Assembly (NCBI RefSeq): GCF_000227135.1 | Contig: NC_018258.1 | Span: 219,279 to 283,278, forward strand | Direction: 5' to 3' | Length of the DNA: 64,000 nucleotides | Source of the DNA: Leishmania donovani | Lineage: Eukaryota > Euglenozoa > Kinetoplastea > Trypanosomatida > Trypanosomatidae | Part shown: piece by piece, positions 7,506-17,421 of the stretch | Layout of the letters: every line of letters starts with the position of its first letter | Position numbering within the stretch: position 1 is the stretch's first letter | The notes under the pieces: generated by a model | What the model was told of the DNA's origin: nothing | Seen by the model: only the letters and a program-made list of their open reading frames with translations | The model's database searches: none | Made by a program: the position numbers and the translations under genes

Positions 7506-9956
7506 TCAGTCGTCAAAACGCCAGGTCAGCCCGCACCTCAGGTGCTGGAACGTCTCCACCGGCGACACACGCAGGAACGGCATGCCGCCCGCTGCCGTTG
7601 CGGGCTCAGCGGCGGAGGAGTCAGCATTCGAGAACCCGCTTTGCAGCCCCCACCCAAACCCGGCGCTTCCATTCACGCCTTTGCCGCTCGCTGCCTCGCC
7701 AGCGCGGGGCTGGAAGGCGGCAAACCAGCTCAACGAGCACTCGAACTTGCGAGGGACAATTTCGTTGAAGGGGGTGACGGCGAGACGAGGTATCTGCGAG
7801 GCGAAGGAGAAGCCGACAGAGGCGCGCGGGTAGTCGCTCACGCTGTCCACCATGCAAGCGTTGGCGAAGGCCGTCAGCGAGGTGCCCCTCCACCGGCTCC
7901 CAGCTGTCGGCGTCGAGTCTTCCGCGTTTCCTTCATCCATCCCCGTCCTGTTCTCTTTGGCGCCACCGGAGCTGTCGTTCTCTTGTAGTGGCGGTGCCGC
8001 AGCGCCGCGGCTCCTCTTCACGCGTGCGTTGTTTCCCGTCTGCATTCCTCCATTCAGCGTCAGCTCCGCTGAGACCAGCGAGTACCACCGCCGTGCGTGA
8101 TGGAGGCCGTTGTAGTCGTTCTTGAAGCCACGTACGAGAGCGGCGTCCCACCGAGGCCCCTGAGTCGCCCAGAAGTACGGGTGCGTGCAAACTCGCTCCA
8201 TCCAAGAGCCGCTTGCCTCGGCCGAAGATGGAGTAGTGTTCGCCAACTCCAAGCCTGTGCCCTCGGTGGCCACCGATGGCGGAGCCACAACAGCACCCGC
8301 CTCCAGTGGCACAACCGCGGCAGACTGGTTGCGCAGCGTCAGCGTCCACCGCGAAGACAGAGGCACCTGCACCCACGACTCCGAGCACAATTTGCCAAAG
8401 ATGGTCAGGAGAGATGACTGCGCGGAGGCTGACTTCGCCGATTCTGCGCCGTTTGTGCAACCGCCCATGTGACACAGCTCCACTCCCGGCCCGCCTGACC
8501 AGCGCATGCGATAGAGACCGCGTGGCGCATCGTCGAGCGAGTGCGAGCCAGTCGCTCCGTCAGATTCGCTCGTGAAGACTCTGGCTGCAGCAGGTCGCAC
8601 CCAACGCTGCCAGATCCCGGGCAGCGCAAAGTGCTGCACACTGCTGTCGTAGACGTCCTCGATACGCAGCTGGAATAATGCATCGTCTGGGCCCGCTGAC
8701 GCCATCGCCTTCTTGGAATACTTCTTTGAAATGGAGGAGGGTGCGGAGACTGCGCGCTGGTGCTTCATGCCACTGTGCAGCACCGTGGCGCGGGTCGCGG
8801 AAATGAGGGTGCTGTGGCGTGGGTTGCCTTGGCTCGTCTTGACGGAGACCAAGTCCTCCAGCAGCGTCACCCGCTGCACCTTCGCCCTTTCAGGTGCATA
8901 CTGACGCTCCGTGCGGGCCTGCTGGTGAGCGACAGAGACTTCCACCGTGTCCGCCCAGTTGCAGTGCTCTGGTGCCGTCGCCGGGTTGATGAGCGCATAG
9001 GTGAGGCTGTGATGCAGCCCCCCCCGCGTCGCTGATTCATCGCTCGGTTCATCACAAGTTGCACGCGCCGGCCCTGCGGCTCCCGCAGCCGGGTTGTTTT
9101 CTTCCACCTCCCAGCTCGCGCTGCCGCGCACGTAGTACGGCACACTCTGCGGGCTTTCCAGCGACTTGCCAGGAGCGCTGGAGAGCGCTTTTGGGTCACG
9201 CGTATCCACGACGGGGTGCCCCGACTGCGGAAATATGAGGAAGCGCGCCTGATCGATGCGGCTTGGCGCGCTCACATAGCCTCCCAGGAGTGGTCGCCAG
9301 CTGCGTGGGATCCACCGCTCTGCCCCGGCGGACGAGCTGGGAGTTTCGTGGTCGACGTTTTCCTCGCCCAGAACGCGGCACCAGTATGCCTGCTTCTCCT
9401 TCCGGACGGCATTTTCCAGCAGATCCTCCACTTTTGGCGTGGGGCCACCGCTGGTGGCCACTATGGCAGCCGCGGAGCTGTCCTTTGCCTTGCGCGTTTC
9501 CTTCTTGGCGCGCCTCCTCGCCTCACTATCCGCCCGGGTGCTGATGACGAGGGTGCAGGGCCCTTTCGCTCCGTTTGTGGTGTGCTCCGCACCGTTCGAG
9601 GAATACTGCTTTGCGCGATGCATCTCGACCGCCGTGGCTGGCGTGCCAGCATTCCTGCCAGGATCATGCCGGTAGCTGGCGTTCAGAGGATGAATCGGGT
9701 GCGACGGGAAGGAAAAGGCCCGCCAACGCAGCTCATCGCAGGCCACTACGTCGTTCTCGAGGCGCTGCAGGAGGGCTGAATCAATGCGCAGCTGCTTTCC
9801 TTTCGAGCCTGCAGAAGACGTCTCCACTACAGGCTTGATGTTGGCGTACTTGCGCTGCAGCCAGGAAAAGCACGCATCACGTGGCACATCTACGTAGCCA
9901 ATATCGAGCTGTAATGGAATTGTGCCCGAGTCCTCTTGAGCACCAGCCGCATCCAT
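7506..9956 (-). CDS. Omp85/Sam50-like beta-barrel protein, probably mitochondrial outer membrane
   Basis: 816 residues from the ATG at 9956. The C-terminal ~210 residues look like the end of an Omp85 barrel. A VRGF motif at ~608-611 matches the conserved [VL]RG[FY] of the Omp85 L6 loop and is followed by a strand (WYSLVSAELTL). Then come an AFANACMVDSV strand, a RASVGFSF strand, and a last strand RCGLTWRF that fits the mitochondrial beta-signal (polar-x-G-x-x-hydrophobic-x-hydrophobic) two residues before the stop. Sam50 inserts beta-barrel proteins into the mitochondrial outer membrane. Usual Sam50 length is 450-520, so this protein is oversized, with low-complexity inserts (~640-690 and ~745-790) and a long divergent N-terminal half. 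From memory T. brucei Sam50 is on chromosome 3, so this may be a second family member rather than the Sam50 orthologue. Alternative: an unrelated barrel. Confidence 0.6.
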   Translation of the reverse strand: MDAAGAQEDSGTIPLQLDIGYVDVPRDACFSWLQRKYANIKPVVETSSAGSKGKQLRIDSALLQRLENDVVACDELRWRAFSFPSHPIHPLNASYRHDPGRNAGTPATAVEMHRAKQYSSNGAEHTTNGAKGPCTLVISTRADSEARRRAKKETRKAKDSSAAAIVATSGGPTPKVEDLLENAVRKEKQAYWCRVLGEENVDHETPSSSAGAERWIPRSWRPLLGGYVSAPSRIDQARFLIFPQSGHPVVDTRDPKALSSAPGKSLESPQSVPYYVRGSASWEVEENNPAAGAAGPARATCDEPSDESATRGGLHHSLTYALINPATAPEHCNWADTVEVSVAHQQARTERQYAPERAKVQRVTLLEDLVSVKTSQGNPRHSTLISATRATVLHSGMKHQRAVSAPSSISKKYSKKAMASAGPDDALFQLRIEDVYDSSVQHFALPGIWQRWVRPAAARVFTSESDGATGSHSLDDAPRGLYRMRWSGGPGVELCHMGGCTNGAESAKSASAQSSLLTIFGKLCSESWVQVPLSSRWTLTLRNQSAAVVPLEAGAVVAPPSVATEGTGLELANTTPSSAEASGSWMERVCTHPYFWATQGPRWDAALVRGFKNDYNGLHHARRWYSLVSAELTLNGGMQTGNNARVKRSRGAAAPPLQENDSSGGAKENRTGMDEGNAEDSTPTAGSRWRGTSLTAFANACMVDSVSDYPRASVGFSFASQIPRLAVTPFNEIVPRKFECSLSWFAAFQPRAGEAASGKGVNGSAGFGWGLQSGFSNADSSAAEPATAAGGMPFLRVSPVETFQHLRCGLTWRFDD

Positions 9957-10482
9957 GACCGCTGTCGTGCTCAGCGCCGATTATTGCAGCTGTGATGCCT
10001 GAGCATGAGCGAAAAGAAAAGAGGTGATTAAGACGCCTTCCTCCACACTTATGCTTGAGCGTGTAGTCCTGTGCTGTGCGGTAGAGAGAGAGAGGCGGGA
10101 GCACGTGGGTGTCATGTGCAGGGTGGGGCGAAGCAGCGCTTTTCTGCGCACGGCTACCCCCCCCCCTCTTTTTGCGGTTTCTCATCATCACATATCTCGC
10201 GGCTCTCCCGTCAGCGCACCCGCGGGGGCACGAGGCGGAGTCACGATTTACACAACTGTGGAGAAAGAAGGGGCAGAGCGACAGAGAGAGGCGTGTGCCC
10301 ACGCCCACCGCTCCTGTTCTTCGCCCTCCTTTGGGGGCTTTTCACCTTCCTTCATCTCTGGATCGTCCATTTCTTTCGCCTCCTTTGAACAGCCGAACAA
10401 ACACACCAAGCACACCACGATGCCAACACGCCAAGTGGACCTCGAGCCGGCGACGATATCTTCGCCAGCACAGGATCGCTCG
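9957..10482. other. Intergenic region
   Basis: 3' flank of the first editing-factor candidate and 5' flank of the barrel gene. C-rich and GA-rich runs (10080-10090, 10150-10170) are present. No gene seen. Confidence 0.6.
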
Positions 10483-13320
10483 CTAGGCATACGCTCTCCG
10501 TGCCATGCCATGCAGTTCGGTGAGGCGTGCCGTGGCCGTTGCCTCGACGGAAGTCAAGCCGAGTCTTTCGGCCTTCTCTTTGATGAACACCCACACAACC
10601 GGAGAGGTGCGCACTGCCTCCAGCGGTGTCCGCTCCACCAGCGCCGTGAACGTTTGTAAATCCTCGCGAGTAAGAAGCTCGGCACGGGGTTGGCGAATAA
10701 CAAGACTGTTCGTTGCCTCCTCCACCACCACCTCGCCCTCTTTACCGAGCTTCTCTAGTAGGCTGCGGCTGAGAAAGAGCCGTGGCGCGTCTTGCAGAGC
10801 ACCTGGGCACGCTTTGGCAAACAAGTCCACCGCCTGAAGAAGCTCGAGAGCAGACACCTTGGTGAGCTCGTTGCGGAAGTCCACCTGCAGCGGACCAGGC
10901 AGTGGTCTGTAGCGGCAGTGGGTATTCCAGTCGTTTGTAAGGAGAATCTTGTTGAACGTCTCGCGCACGTCGATGTCCAGCTGGCCGTAGTACGCCTCCT
11001 CGGCCTCCTCATCGTCGGTGGCGCTGCCTCTGCCGCCCCTATCCTCCGCCGCCGCTTCTGGAGAGCGCTTGGCTTGCAGCACCACATCCCGTCGCTTCCG
11101 CATTAGCTGCTCCAACGCCCCCGATACATCTGGAATTTGGTGCCGCTCGCACAGCTCCAGAAACGCATCCACCTGCGTCAGTGACACAACGCACAGCTCC
11201 ATCAGATGCGCGAGGCGCTTTGCAAAGTCCTCCGTCAGCTCCAGCAGCGGGGTGAGGGACTCGAGCGGGATCTCATCCCGCTTCTGAAAGCAGCCGATCA
11301 GCTTCACCACGTTGCACATGTCTCGCGGACGCGGCACAACCGTGACTGTGCCGCGTGGCCGCGGAGCTGCGCTCCGCTCGGCGCTGCTCGGAGCCACCTC
11401 TTCCATCGTGTAGGTGCTTGTCGAGCTCCCAAGGTAGTCCTTGCATATCTGGAGGACGCGATCCAGTTGAGTAGGCACGGGGGTGTCATCCTGAGAGATG
11501 AGCCGCAGCAACTCCATCGCATCCACGCGTGTCAGCTTGCCGGCTGGCGCGAGCACATCGCACACCCGCCCCACCAGCGCGTCCACGAGAGCGCGATCGG
11601 TTGACCTGAACACACGCGTCGTGCTCACCAGCCGAGTGAAGCTTGGTGGTGGGAAGTACGGTAGCATCGGCAAGATGACCGGCTTGATGAGAGGGCGCAG
11701 GTACTGCTGATGCGGAGCGTTGAAGCGAGCGAGGATGGCGAGCCACCTTGTGAACATAGACGGCTTCAGCCCGCACATGCGACGCAGTCGCTCCTTTTCC
11801 AGCACCTCTTGGCTGCACCTCTGCGCGCGATCCATGCAGGCTGCGGAGCCCGAGGCGGTAGATGGAGCTGTCTTCGCATCGGACTCCTCTGTCGCAGCTG
11901 CAGGCTTCTTTGATGCGGCTGCCATTGTGGTGAGCTGCTTCTTCTCCTCGCTGATGTGCTTTTCCACGTGGGCAAACATGCAGTCCGCGAGGAAGCGGAA
12001 CGTGTTCATAGAGGTGTGCCCCATCCGTGCAAAGTTGGAGAGAGCGCGATAGGCCGGCAGCGGCTCCAGTGGGATGCGCTTGTGCAGCACCGGCATGCGG
12101 CGCGCAATCATGTTGAGGAACGCCGGTGACGGCACTATCTTCGCGCGCGCCAGCGCCGTCAGTACGCGCACAAGCTCATGCGGGTCGCGATAGTCGTTGA
12201 TAAAGAAGGTTAAGTAGTTGCCGAGGAGTTGGAAAAAGGCCAAGTCGCGCTTACGGTGCCCCGCGCTGATTCCCATGACCACCAAGGCGCGGTACACCGT
12301 CGCGGACGTAATCTCCTTCTCGGCGTGAGCCAGAATAGCGTCAGCAGAGCGCTGCGCATCGGCTGCCTGTTTCTCGGCCACGAACACGGCACCGTCATCC
12401 TCGCACTCCTCGCTGGCACCCCTAGCCTTGGTACTGTGACCCTCACCTCTCCCCGTCGCCCCAAATGCGCCGGCAGCGGCGGACGTCGACTCTGCCGCGC
12501 TGGAAGACGACTGCTGCTCCTGCTGCCTCCTCCTCTTCGCCTCCAACTGCGTCGCCGCGGCGGTGGCGAGCTGAGCAATGCGGTCACGCACCATATCCTT
12601 GTACTGGGTGCCGTAGCGAAGCATGGTAGACCGACTCCAGTGACTGTCGACAATGTCCAGCAGCTGTGATACGTGGAACTCCTGCAGGCGCTCCATAAGA
12701 ACAGGAAACAGGATGTGCTCCTCCTGCGGCGACACGAGGACAATGTTCTCTGTAGAGCGCAAGTAGGCGGTTGCGATATCGGTAAGCGCCTGCACGGGAA
12801 GCTCGTAGTAGTACTGCTGCTGCTGAAGGATGTACGTCTCGTCCCCTCTCGCCTCCTCGACGACAGCGTCGTCGCCATCGCCTGCGGAGGTCCCCGCGAG
12901 CGCCTCTGCCTCGACTGCATCGTGAGTAGTTTTTGTAGGCGCGGCATCATCCGTGGCACTTGCATCGCCGTCACCGGCATGGCCGCTGCGGCGTCTTTTC
13001 GCTGCCTGCGCCGCTTTGCCGTCAAAACCCGCTGCTGCCACTCTCCGGTAGAGCGCCGCGGACTCTGAGATGGCCGAAAGCGGCGCGGGGGCGGCGAAGG
13101 ACGAGACACTGACAGTGCTGATGCAAGCACCCTCTTCATCGGCATCCTCCATCAGTTCGGCGACGCTTTCTTCAGTGGGCCGGATGACGCGTCGCTGCGT
13201 CCCGGCCCACCGCTTCTGGTAGTGAGAGGCGCAGCCGCACGATACGGAAAGGCATGCGAAGGCGCCGGGAGACGGCGGTGCGACAGCCCGCAGCGCCGGC
13301 GCCATTGAAAACCGCTTCAT
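10483..13320 (-). CDS. Large mitochondrial-type helical protein; candidate RNA editing substrate complex subunit (RESC11/MRB8180-4150 type)
   Basis: 945 residues from the ATG at 13320. The open frame extends upstream, but this ATG is preceded three bases away by an AG that ends a pyrimidine-rich stretch, and it begins with a presequence-like segment (MKRFSMAPALRAVAPP) rich in R, A and S. The body is predicted helical with leucine-rich, ARM/HEAT-like periodicity and acidic or Ala/Ser-rich loops (~100-160, ~265-310). The C-terminus carries a short block, SPVVWVFIKEKAERLG, echoed in the next gene upstream (RPVWLYIAELARRFG), so the two are probably old tandem paralogues. In T. brucei, MRB8170/MRB8180 and MRB4150/MRB4160 are adjacent pairs in the guide-RNA binding complex, near an amino acid transporter cluster. 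The assignment rests on that remembered synteny, size and arrangement, not on a diagnostic motif. Confidence 0.75.
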   Translation of the reverse strand: MKRFSMAPALRAVAPPSPGAFACLSVSCGCASHYQKRWAGTQRRVIRPTEESVAELMEDADEEGACISTVSVSSFAAPAPLSAISESAALYRRVAAAGFDGKAAQAAKRRRSGHAGDGDASATDDAAPTKTTHDAVEAEALAGTSAGDGDDAVVEEARGDETYILQQQQYYYELPVQALTDIATAYLRSTENIVLVSPQEEHILFPVLMERLQEFHVSQLLDIVDSHWSRSTMLRYGTQYKDMVRDRIAQLATAAATQLEAKRRRQQEQQSSSSAAESTSAAAGAFGATGRGEGHSTKARGASEECEDDGAVFVAEKQAADAQRSADAILAHAEKEITSATVYRALVVMGISAGHRKRDLAFFQLLGNYLTFFINDYRDPHELVRVLTALARAKIVPSPAFLNMIARRMPVLHKRIPLEPLPAYRALSNFARMGHTSMNTFRFLADCMFAHVEKHISEEKKQLTTMAAASKKPAAATEESDAKTAPSTASGSAACMDRAQRCSQEVLEKERLRRMCGLKPSMFTRWLAILARFNAPHQQYLRPLIKPVILPMLPYFPPPSFTRLVSTTRVFRSTDRALVDALVGRVCDVLAPAGKLTRVDAMELLRLISQDDTPVPTQLDRVLQICKDYLGSSTSTYTMEEVAPSSAERSAAPRPRGTVTVVPRPRDMCNVVKLIGCFQKRDEIPLESLTPLLELTEDFAKRLAHLMELCVVSLTQVDAFLELCERHQIPDVSGALEQLMRKRRDVVLQAKRSPEAAAEDRGGRGSATDDEEAEEAYYGQLDIDVRETFNKILLTNDWNTHCRYRPLPGPLQVDFRNELTKVSALELLQAVDLFAKACPGALQDAPRLFLSRSLLEKLGKEGEVVVEEATNSLVIRQPRAELLTREDLQTFTALVERTPLEAVRTSPVVWVFIKEKAERLGLTSVEATATARLTELHGMARRAYA

Positions 13321-13345
13321 CGCTGTCAAGAAAGCGATAGAAATG
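13321..13345 (-). promoter_or_regulatory. Probable spliced-leader acceptor for the gene starting at 13320
   Basis: Minus strand reads a T/C-rich run ending in TTGACAG, two bases before the ATG. This decides the start: the open frame upstream of it would lie in the intergenic leader. Confidence 0.55.
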
Positions 13346-13986
13346 CAAATCTGGTGAGAGTAGGTGAGCCAGCAGAGAGGAAAGCAAGCGAAGAATGACC
13401 ATGTCGATGGGTGGGTGGCACCGTTCGGGGGACAGTGCGACATGCGCATCCAGAGAGAGAGAGAGAACGCATTCAAGGCGGCGGCGTGCAACGGAGACAC
13501 GGTTGGCTGCGCAACACATCCGTGTAGGAGCACGGTGAAGCTCCTTCGTGACTCCAGCCACGCAGAAGGCAGAAAGCAGGACAAGAGGAAAAGGCTAGAG
13601 GCACGCCCCCTCCTGTCTCCATCCCTCTTTTTGTGCGTGTGTGTGTACGTGCGTGCTTCTGTGAGAGTAACCAGCGCTACAAACGTCTCGGGACTTCACT
13701 CCACGCTTGTCTTGTAGAGCGCATTCCCAGGCGCGTTTGTGTGACAGAGCTCCGACATCTTCAACGACAAAATCAGCATCGCGGGCAGCCACTCGCCCTC
13801 CACATCCGAAGGCGCACACACCACAAACCCTTCAAGAACACAAACGCGTCACTCATGATTGTCTTGCATGTCCGCCGGCACGTAGTACGCCATGCACGCG
13901 CGCGCGCGAGAGAGAGGGGATGCCCCCGAAGCCGTCCCCCTCCAGCCGCCCTCCACAGATTCGCTACCTAGACCCTCACGTGGCAC
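13346..13986. other. Intergenic region
   Basis: Spacer between the two paralogues. It includes an open extension of the downstream frame (to 13584) that lacks coding character, a short GT-rich tract at 13633-13650 and a GA run at 13905-13920. No gene seen. Confidence 0.6.
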
Positions 13987-16761
13987 TCAGTACAGCGCCT
14001 TCTTCAAGTACGCCGACATTGCCTCCTTCGTCTCCTCGGAGCCGAAGCGACGCGCCAGCTCGGCAATGTACAGCCAAACTGGTCTCTGGCGCTGCAGTCT
14101 GCGCAGCGGTGACCTGGCCATCATCTCAATCACGGCGTCCACCTTGGCCGCATCGCAGTGCACGTGGCCCAGCACCTTCAGAAAGTCGTCGTCCGTGTCC
14201 GACGAAGAGATGCGGCTGTTGGACAGCTTGGTGAGCACAGCGTTTGTGACCGTCTTCTCCATCCACGCCGGCATAGTCCTCGAAAGCCCCTGCGCGGCTG
14301 CTTGGGAGGCAGGCGTTGTGTACGGAACGTCGGCCTCGAAGTGCCCCTGCTGGAAGAGCTGGGCTCCTTGCAAGATGCTGTAGAGCCCCGCCTTCTTGAT
14401 GCTGAATGCAAACAACTCAAAGTCCTTCGCCGTCAGTACCGCCTTCACGGTGACCATGCGCTCGAATATGTACACGAATTCACCATACACGGAAAGGGCA
14501 GCCTTCGCCACCTGCGGGAGGTTCCCTTCGGAGAGCCCTTCCCACTTCAGCGATTCGCGGCGCGGAGAAGATATCGCTCCTTCCACCGCTCCTGCTGCGA
14601 GCGTCTCGGCCCACTTCAGGGCCCACTCTTGGCGGGCCTCGCGGCACCGCTCCTCTCGATCTACTGCCACTGCCCTGGAGGCGAGGAGCTCCTGCACTGC
14701 TGGGTACTGCACCTTATTGGCGCGCATGCGCAGCAGAACGGTACACTCCAGCAGCCGGTCTGCTATCGAGCTGGAAGCCACCTGCAGCTGAACGAGCCGG
14801 TCCACCTGTGCGCAGAGAAGATTCATCACTTCGCGAATGCGCTGGCCTTGCAGCGAGGTCTCTTCGTAGCGCCTGCTGAGGGCGTAGAGGATGTCTCCCA
14901 TCGCGGCCACTTCCGCGGCCCGAACGAGTGTATGCTGTGCCTCGCAGGTGGTCGTGAAGAGTTCAACAAAGTCGTCCGTGCGCAAGCTCTGGAATACGGC
15001 CGGCGCCTTCGCCGCAGCCTTCACAGCCGCCTTTGCTAGAGGAAGCGCGTAAGCGCCGGCGGCGCCACGCTCGACGAGGCGGTCCATCACCACCTGCAGA
15101 AGCGTCGAAGACTGGCTTCGCGTGTGACGCACGACCTGGAGGAGAACAATGAGCTGCTTAGCATTGAGGTGCGGCACAAGTGGAATGAGGAGCTCGTCCA
15201 CCATGCGGGTCGCAGAGATGCTGAATGGAACCCCCAGATCCCCGGCAAGGTGAAGCAGCTCAAGGAACTCGTCCGGATGCAGGTCTGCCACCTGCCGGAT
15301 GCGGCGCGCCACCACTGACTTGGGTAACCGCACGGGCTTTTGCTGTGCCGTGCCTAGATGTACCTCTGCAGCGTTCATAACAGAAAACGGCTTGATACTC
15401 GGCTTCGCCGCCGCCGCCACCGCCCTCTTACATTCACTGTCGCTGCTCACATGCCGGTCGAAGTTCGCTGCTTCCAACTCGAAGGCGACGTTACGCAGCG
15501 TCTGGTCTGCCAGCCGATGCAGAACGGTTGGGTTGCCATCCCACTTCGCCAGCTTCAGCACCGTGAGGAAGCGGTAGAGCTGGCGGGTCGAGAGAGTGCT
15601 GAAGAAGTGGCCCGCGCGCGGCACTTTTGCGGACGACGGCGACGATGCAGGAGAGGTGGAAATGGCGCGGGCAGAGGTGGGCGTGCCGTCCTCTGATGCT
15701 GCGGCGTCCGCGCTGCTTGCGAGCTCCCCCTCCAACGCCTCATTCATGCTCACCACACGCTGCACCATCGTGTCCCAGAAGCTCGCTGGCGCCGGACACC
15801 CCGTCAAGTGTACCGACCACATGAGGCCAATCAACCCCTCCGCCTTCGCGGGCGAGTGTGCGTCTTGGCTGGCCCTCATCACAAGTGCCCCGATGAAGGA
15901 TGAGATGTCGCTAAGTGGCTCTGCCGCCTGGCCTTTCGCGTGTCGGCGCACAGCGGACTTCAAGGCGAAGGCACAGTTGTTCAAGAGCGCGCGCGCGTCC
16001 CGCGGCTCGAGCTCATTTTGCTGCAGCGCCTCTGTGGCCCAACTGCGGATCAAATCCATCACGTAGGACTGACGGACGCCGCAAGCGACGGTGGCGAGGT
16101 CACCAGGCCAGCGGAAGCGCAGCAGCCGACTCGCGACCACGAGCGGCACTCGTCGTTCCTCAACGAGGGTGCAGGCCTTCCTAAGCAGCGCGCTCTTCTC
16201 CAGCCCGCTGAGTCGAACACCTCGCAGCTGTCGCTGCAAGTACGCTGCACGCTGACGCGTCGCAAGAGATGGGGACTGCGCCTGCTCCTCCATCCGTGCT
16301 TGCTGTCGAATGTAGGACGCGGTCAGGTTCACGTAGCGGGTGCAGTCCTCCGGCGTCTCGAGCAGGTGGACATTGTCAAGCGCCTTGGCCAAATCGTGCT
16401 TGCTCTTCACATTCATGATGTTCTTGATGCGTCGCAACGCGACGTGGTCGATGGGCAGAGAAAGGTGCGCGTCGCCTGCGACACCGCTGGAACCGTACAC
16501 ATACGGCAGCAGTTGAGACACCAGTGAGGCCTGGTGCGGCTCTTTATCACCAGCCTCCTGTACATGCTCCTGATCGGCTGCCGGTGGTGCATCGTCGCTG
16601 TCGACGTGGACATTAGCATGCTCCTGCTGCGCTAGGACAGCTTCAGCGCTGGCGTGTCGTAAGGCTGTGCAAACCGCTGCGGCAGCGGCCGCAGCGCTGC
16701 CGCGCACACAAGAAGAGCGAAGCGCCGTTACAAGTTGAGAGTAGAGCCGCTGAGTCCTCAT
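13987..16761 (-). CDS. Large mitochondrial-type helical protein; candidate RNA editing substrate complex subunit (RESC12/MRB8170-4160 type)
   Basis: 924 residues from the ATG at 16761; the longer frame starts at a TTG and is not used. The N-terminus MRTQRLYSQLVTALRSS with a following alanine run looks like a mitochondrial targeting peptide. The rest is largely alpha-helical, with repeated leucine/alanine-rich pairs typical of ARM/HEAT or PPR-like solenoids. A serine-rich loop lies at about 360-390. The C-terminal RPVWLYIAELARRFG block is shared with the adjacent gene. By gene order relative to the amino acid permease this would correspond to the T. brucei MRB8170/MRB4160 pair, and the neighbour to MRB8180/MRB4150. 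Those proteins bind RNA and help move editing along maxicircle transcripts in the mitochondrion. No catalytic motif is present. Orthology is inferred from synteny. Confidence 0.75.
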   Translation of the reverse strand: MRTQRLYSQLVTALRSSCVRGSAAAAAAAVCTALRHASAEAVLAQQEHANVHVDSDDAPPAADQEHVQEAGDKEPHQASLVSQLLPYVYGSSGVAGDAHLSLPIDHVALRRIKNIMNVKSKHDLAKALDNVHLLETPEDCTRYVNLTASYIRQQARMEEQAQSPSLATRQRAAYLQRQLRGVRLSGLEKSALLRKACTLVEERRVPLVVASRLLRFRWPGDLATVACGVRQSYVMDLIRSWATEALQQNELEPRDARALLNNCAFALKSAVRRHAKGQAAEPLSDISSFIGALVMRASQDAHSPAKAEGLIGLMWSVHLTGCPAPASFWDTMVQRVVSMNEALEGELASSADAAASEDGTPTSARAISTSPASSPSSAKVPRAGHFFSTLSTRQLYRFLTVLKLAKWDGNPTVLHRLADQTLRNVAFELEAANFDRHVSSDSECKRAVAAAAKPSIKPFSVMNAAEVHLGTAQQKPVRLPKSVVARRIRQVADLHPDEFLELLHLAGDLGVPFSISATRMVDELLIPLVPHLNAKQLIVLLQVVRHTRSQSSTLLQVVMDRLVERGAAGAYALPLAKAAVKAAAKAPAVFQSLRTDDFVELFTTTCEAQHTLVRAAEVAAMGDILYALSRRYEETSLQGQRIREVMNLLCAQVDRLVQLQVASSSIADRLLECTVLLRMRANKVQYPAVQELLASRAVAVDREERCREARQEWALKWAETLAAGAVEGAISSPRRESLKWEGLSEGNLPQVAKAALSVYGEFVYIFERMVTVKAVLTAKDFELFAFSIKKAGLYSILQGAQLFQQGHFEADVPYTTPASQAAAQGLSRTMPAWMEKTVTNAVLTKLSNSRISSSDTDDDFLKVLGHVHCDAAKVDAVIEMMARSPLRRLQRQRPVWLYIAELARRFGSEETKEAMSAYLKKALY

Positions 16762-17421
16762 TTCGCATCCACCGGAGCAGGAAACAGATATGAAGAATAC
16801 AGAGGAGTGAGTCAATCAAGGGATGATGTGGCGGACGTGTTGGCAGGCAGGTGGGGGAGTGCCGATAGAAGCTGATGAACGCGTGCGCCTTCCTGCGAGT
16901 AGACTATGTCAATGAGTGGCGCGTCCACGTCGACGGTTCCATCGGGGCCACGGAGAGTACGGAGAGCGGTGTGCGCATGTGTGTGTGTGTGTGTGTGAAG
17001 TACACGAAGGAGAGAAGCGTGCAAGGCAGCGCATGAGTGCGATAGGAGCGTGAGGGAGGGGGTAGGGGACAGAGAAAGGGACGGATGGGGAGAAAGGCAC
17101 GAGTGCGCCAGGGAGGAGGGGGCGCGCCGGCGTGTATTCGAGCGTGCATCGTGTTACCCGCACCGATGCATGGACGCATGCCATTGCTTGAGTGACTCGA
17201 AAAGGGAGTCCTCGAGAGAGAGGGGGGAGAGAGAGACAGACAAGGCGCTATATATGGTGAGTAAGCAGGGCGTCGTAGTGTGTGTGTACGAAGTGCCTGC
17301 GCCGCCGTGATCCGCGAGTATGTTACGCAGCGAAAGGCACAACCAAACGGCTCCTTGCCACCTTCAGCGGTACTTGGCATTCGTGAGGCACGAGAGAGCA
17401 CAGGCCACCTGTGAAAGCACC
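16762..17421. other. Intergenic region
   Basis: Contains a (GT)n tract at 16978-16997 and GA-rich runs at 17050-17250 on the plus strand (pyrimidine-rich on the transcribed strand). No gene seen. Confidence 0.6.
16978..16997. repeat. (GT)n microsatellite
   Basis: Uninterrupted GT repeat read directly in the sequence. Confidence 0.9.

Noticed and set aside
12210..13145. 311-codon minus-strand frame inside the first editing-factor candidate
   Set aside because: Out-of-frame reading of the larger gene, dominated by R, P and S as expected for a shifted GC-rich frame.
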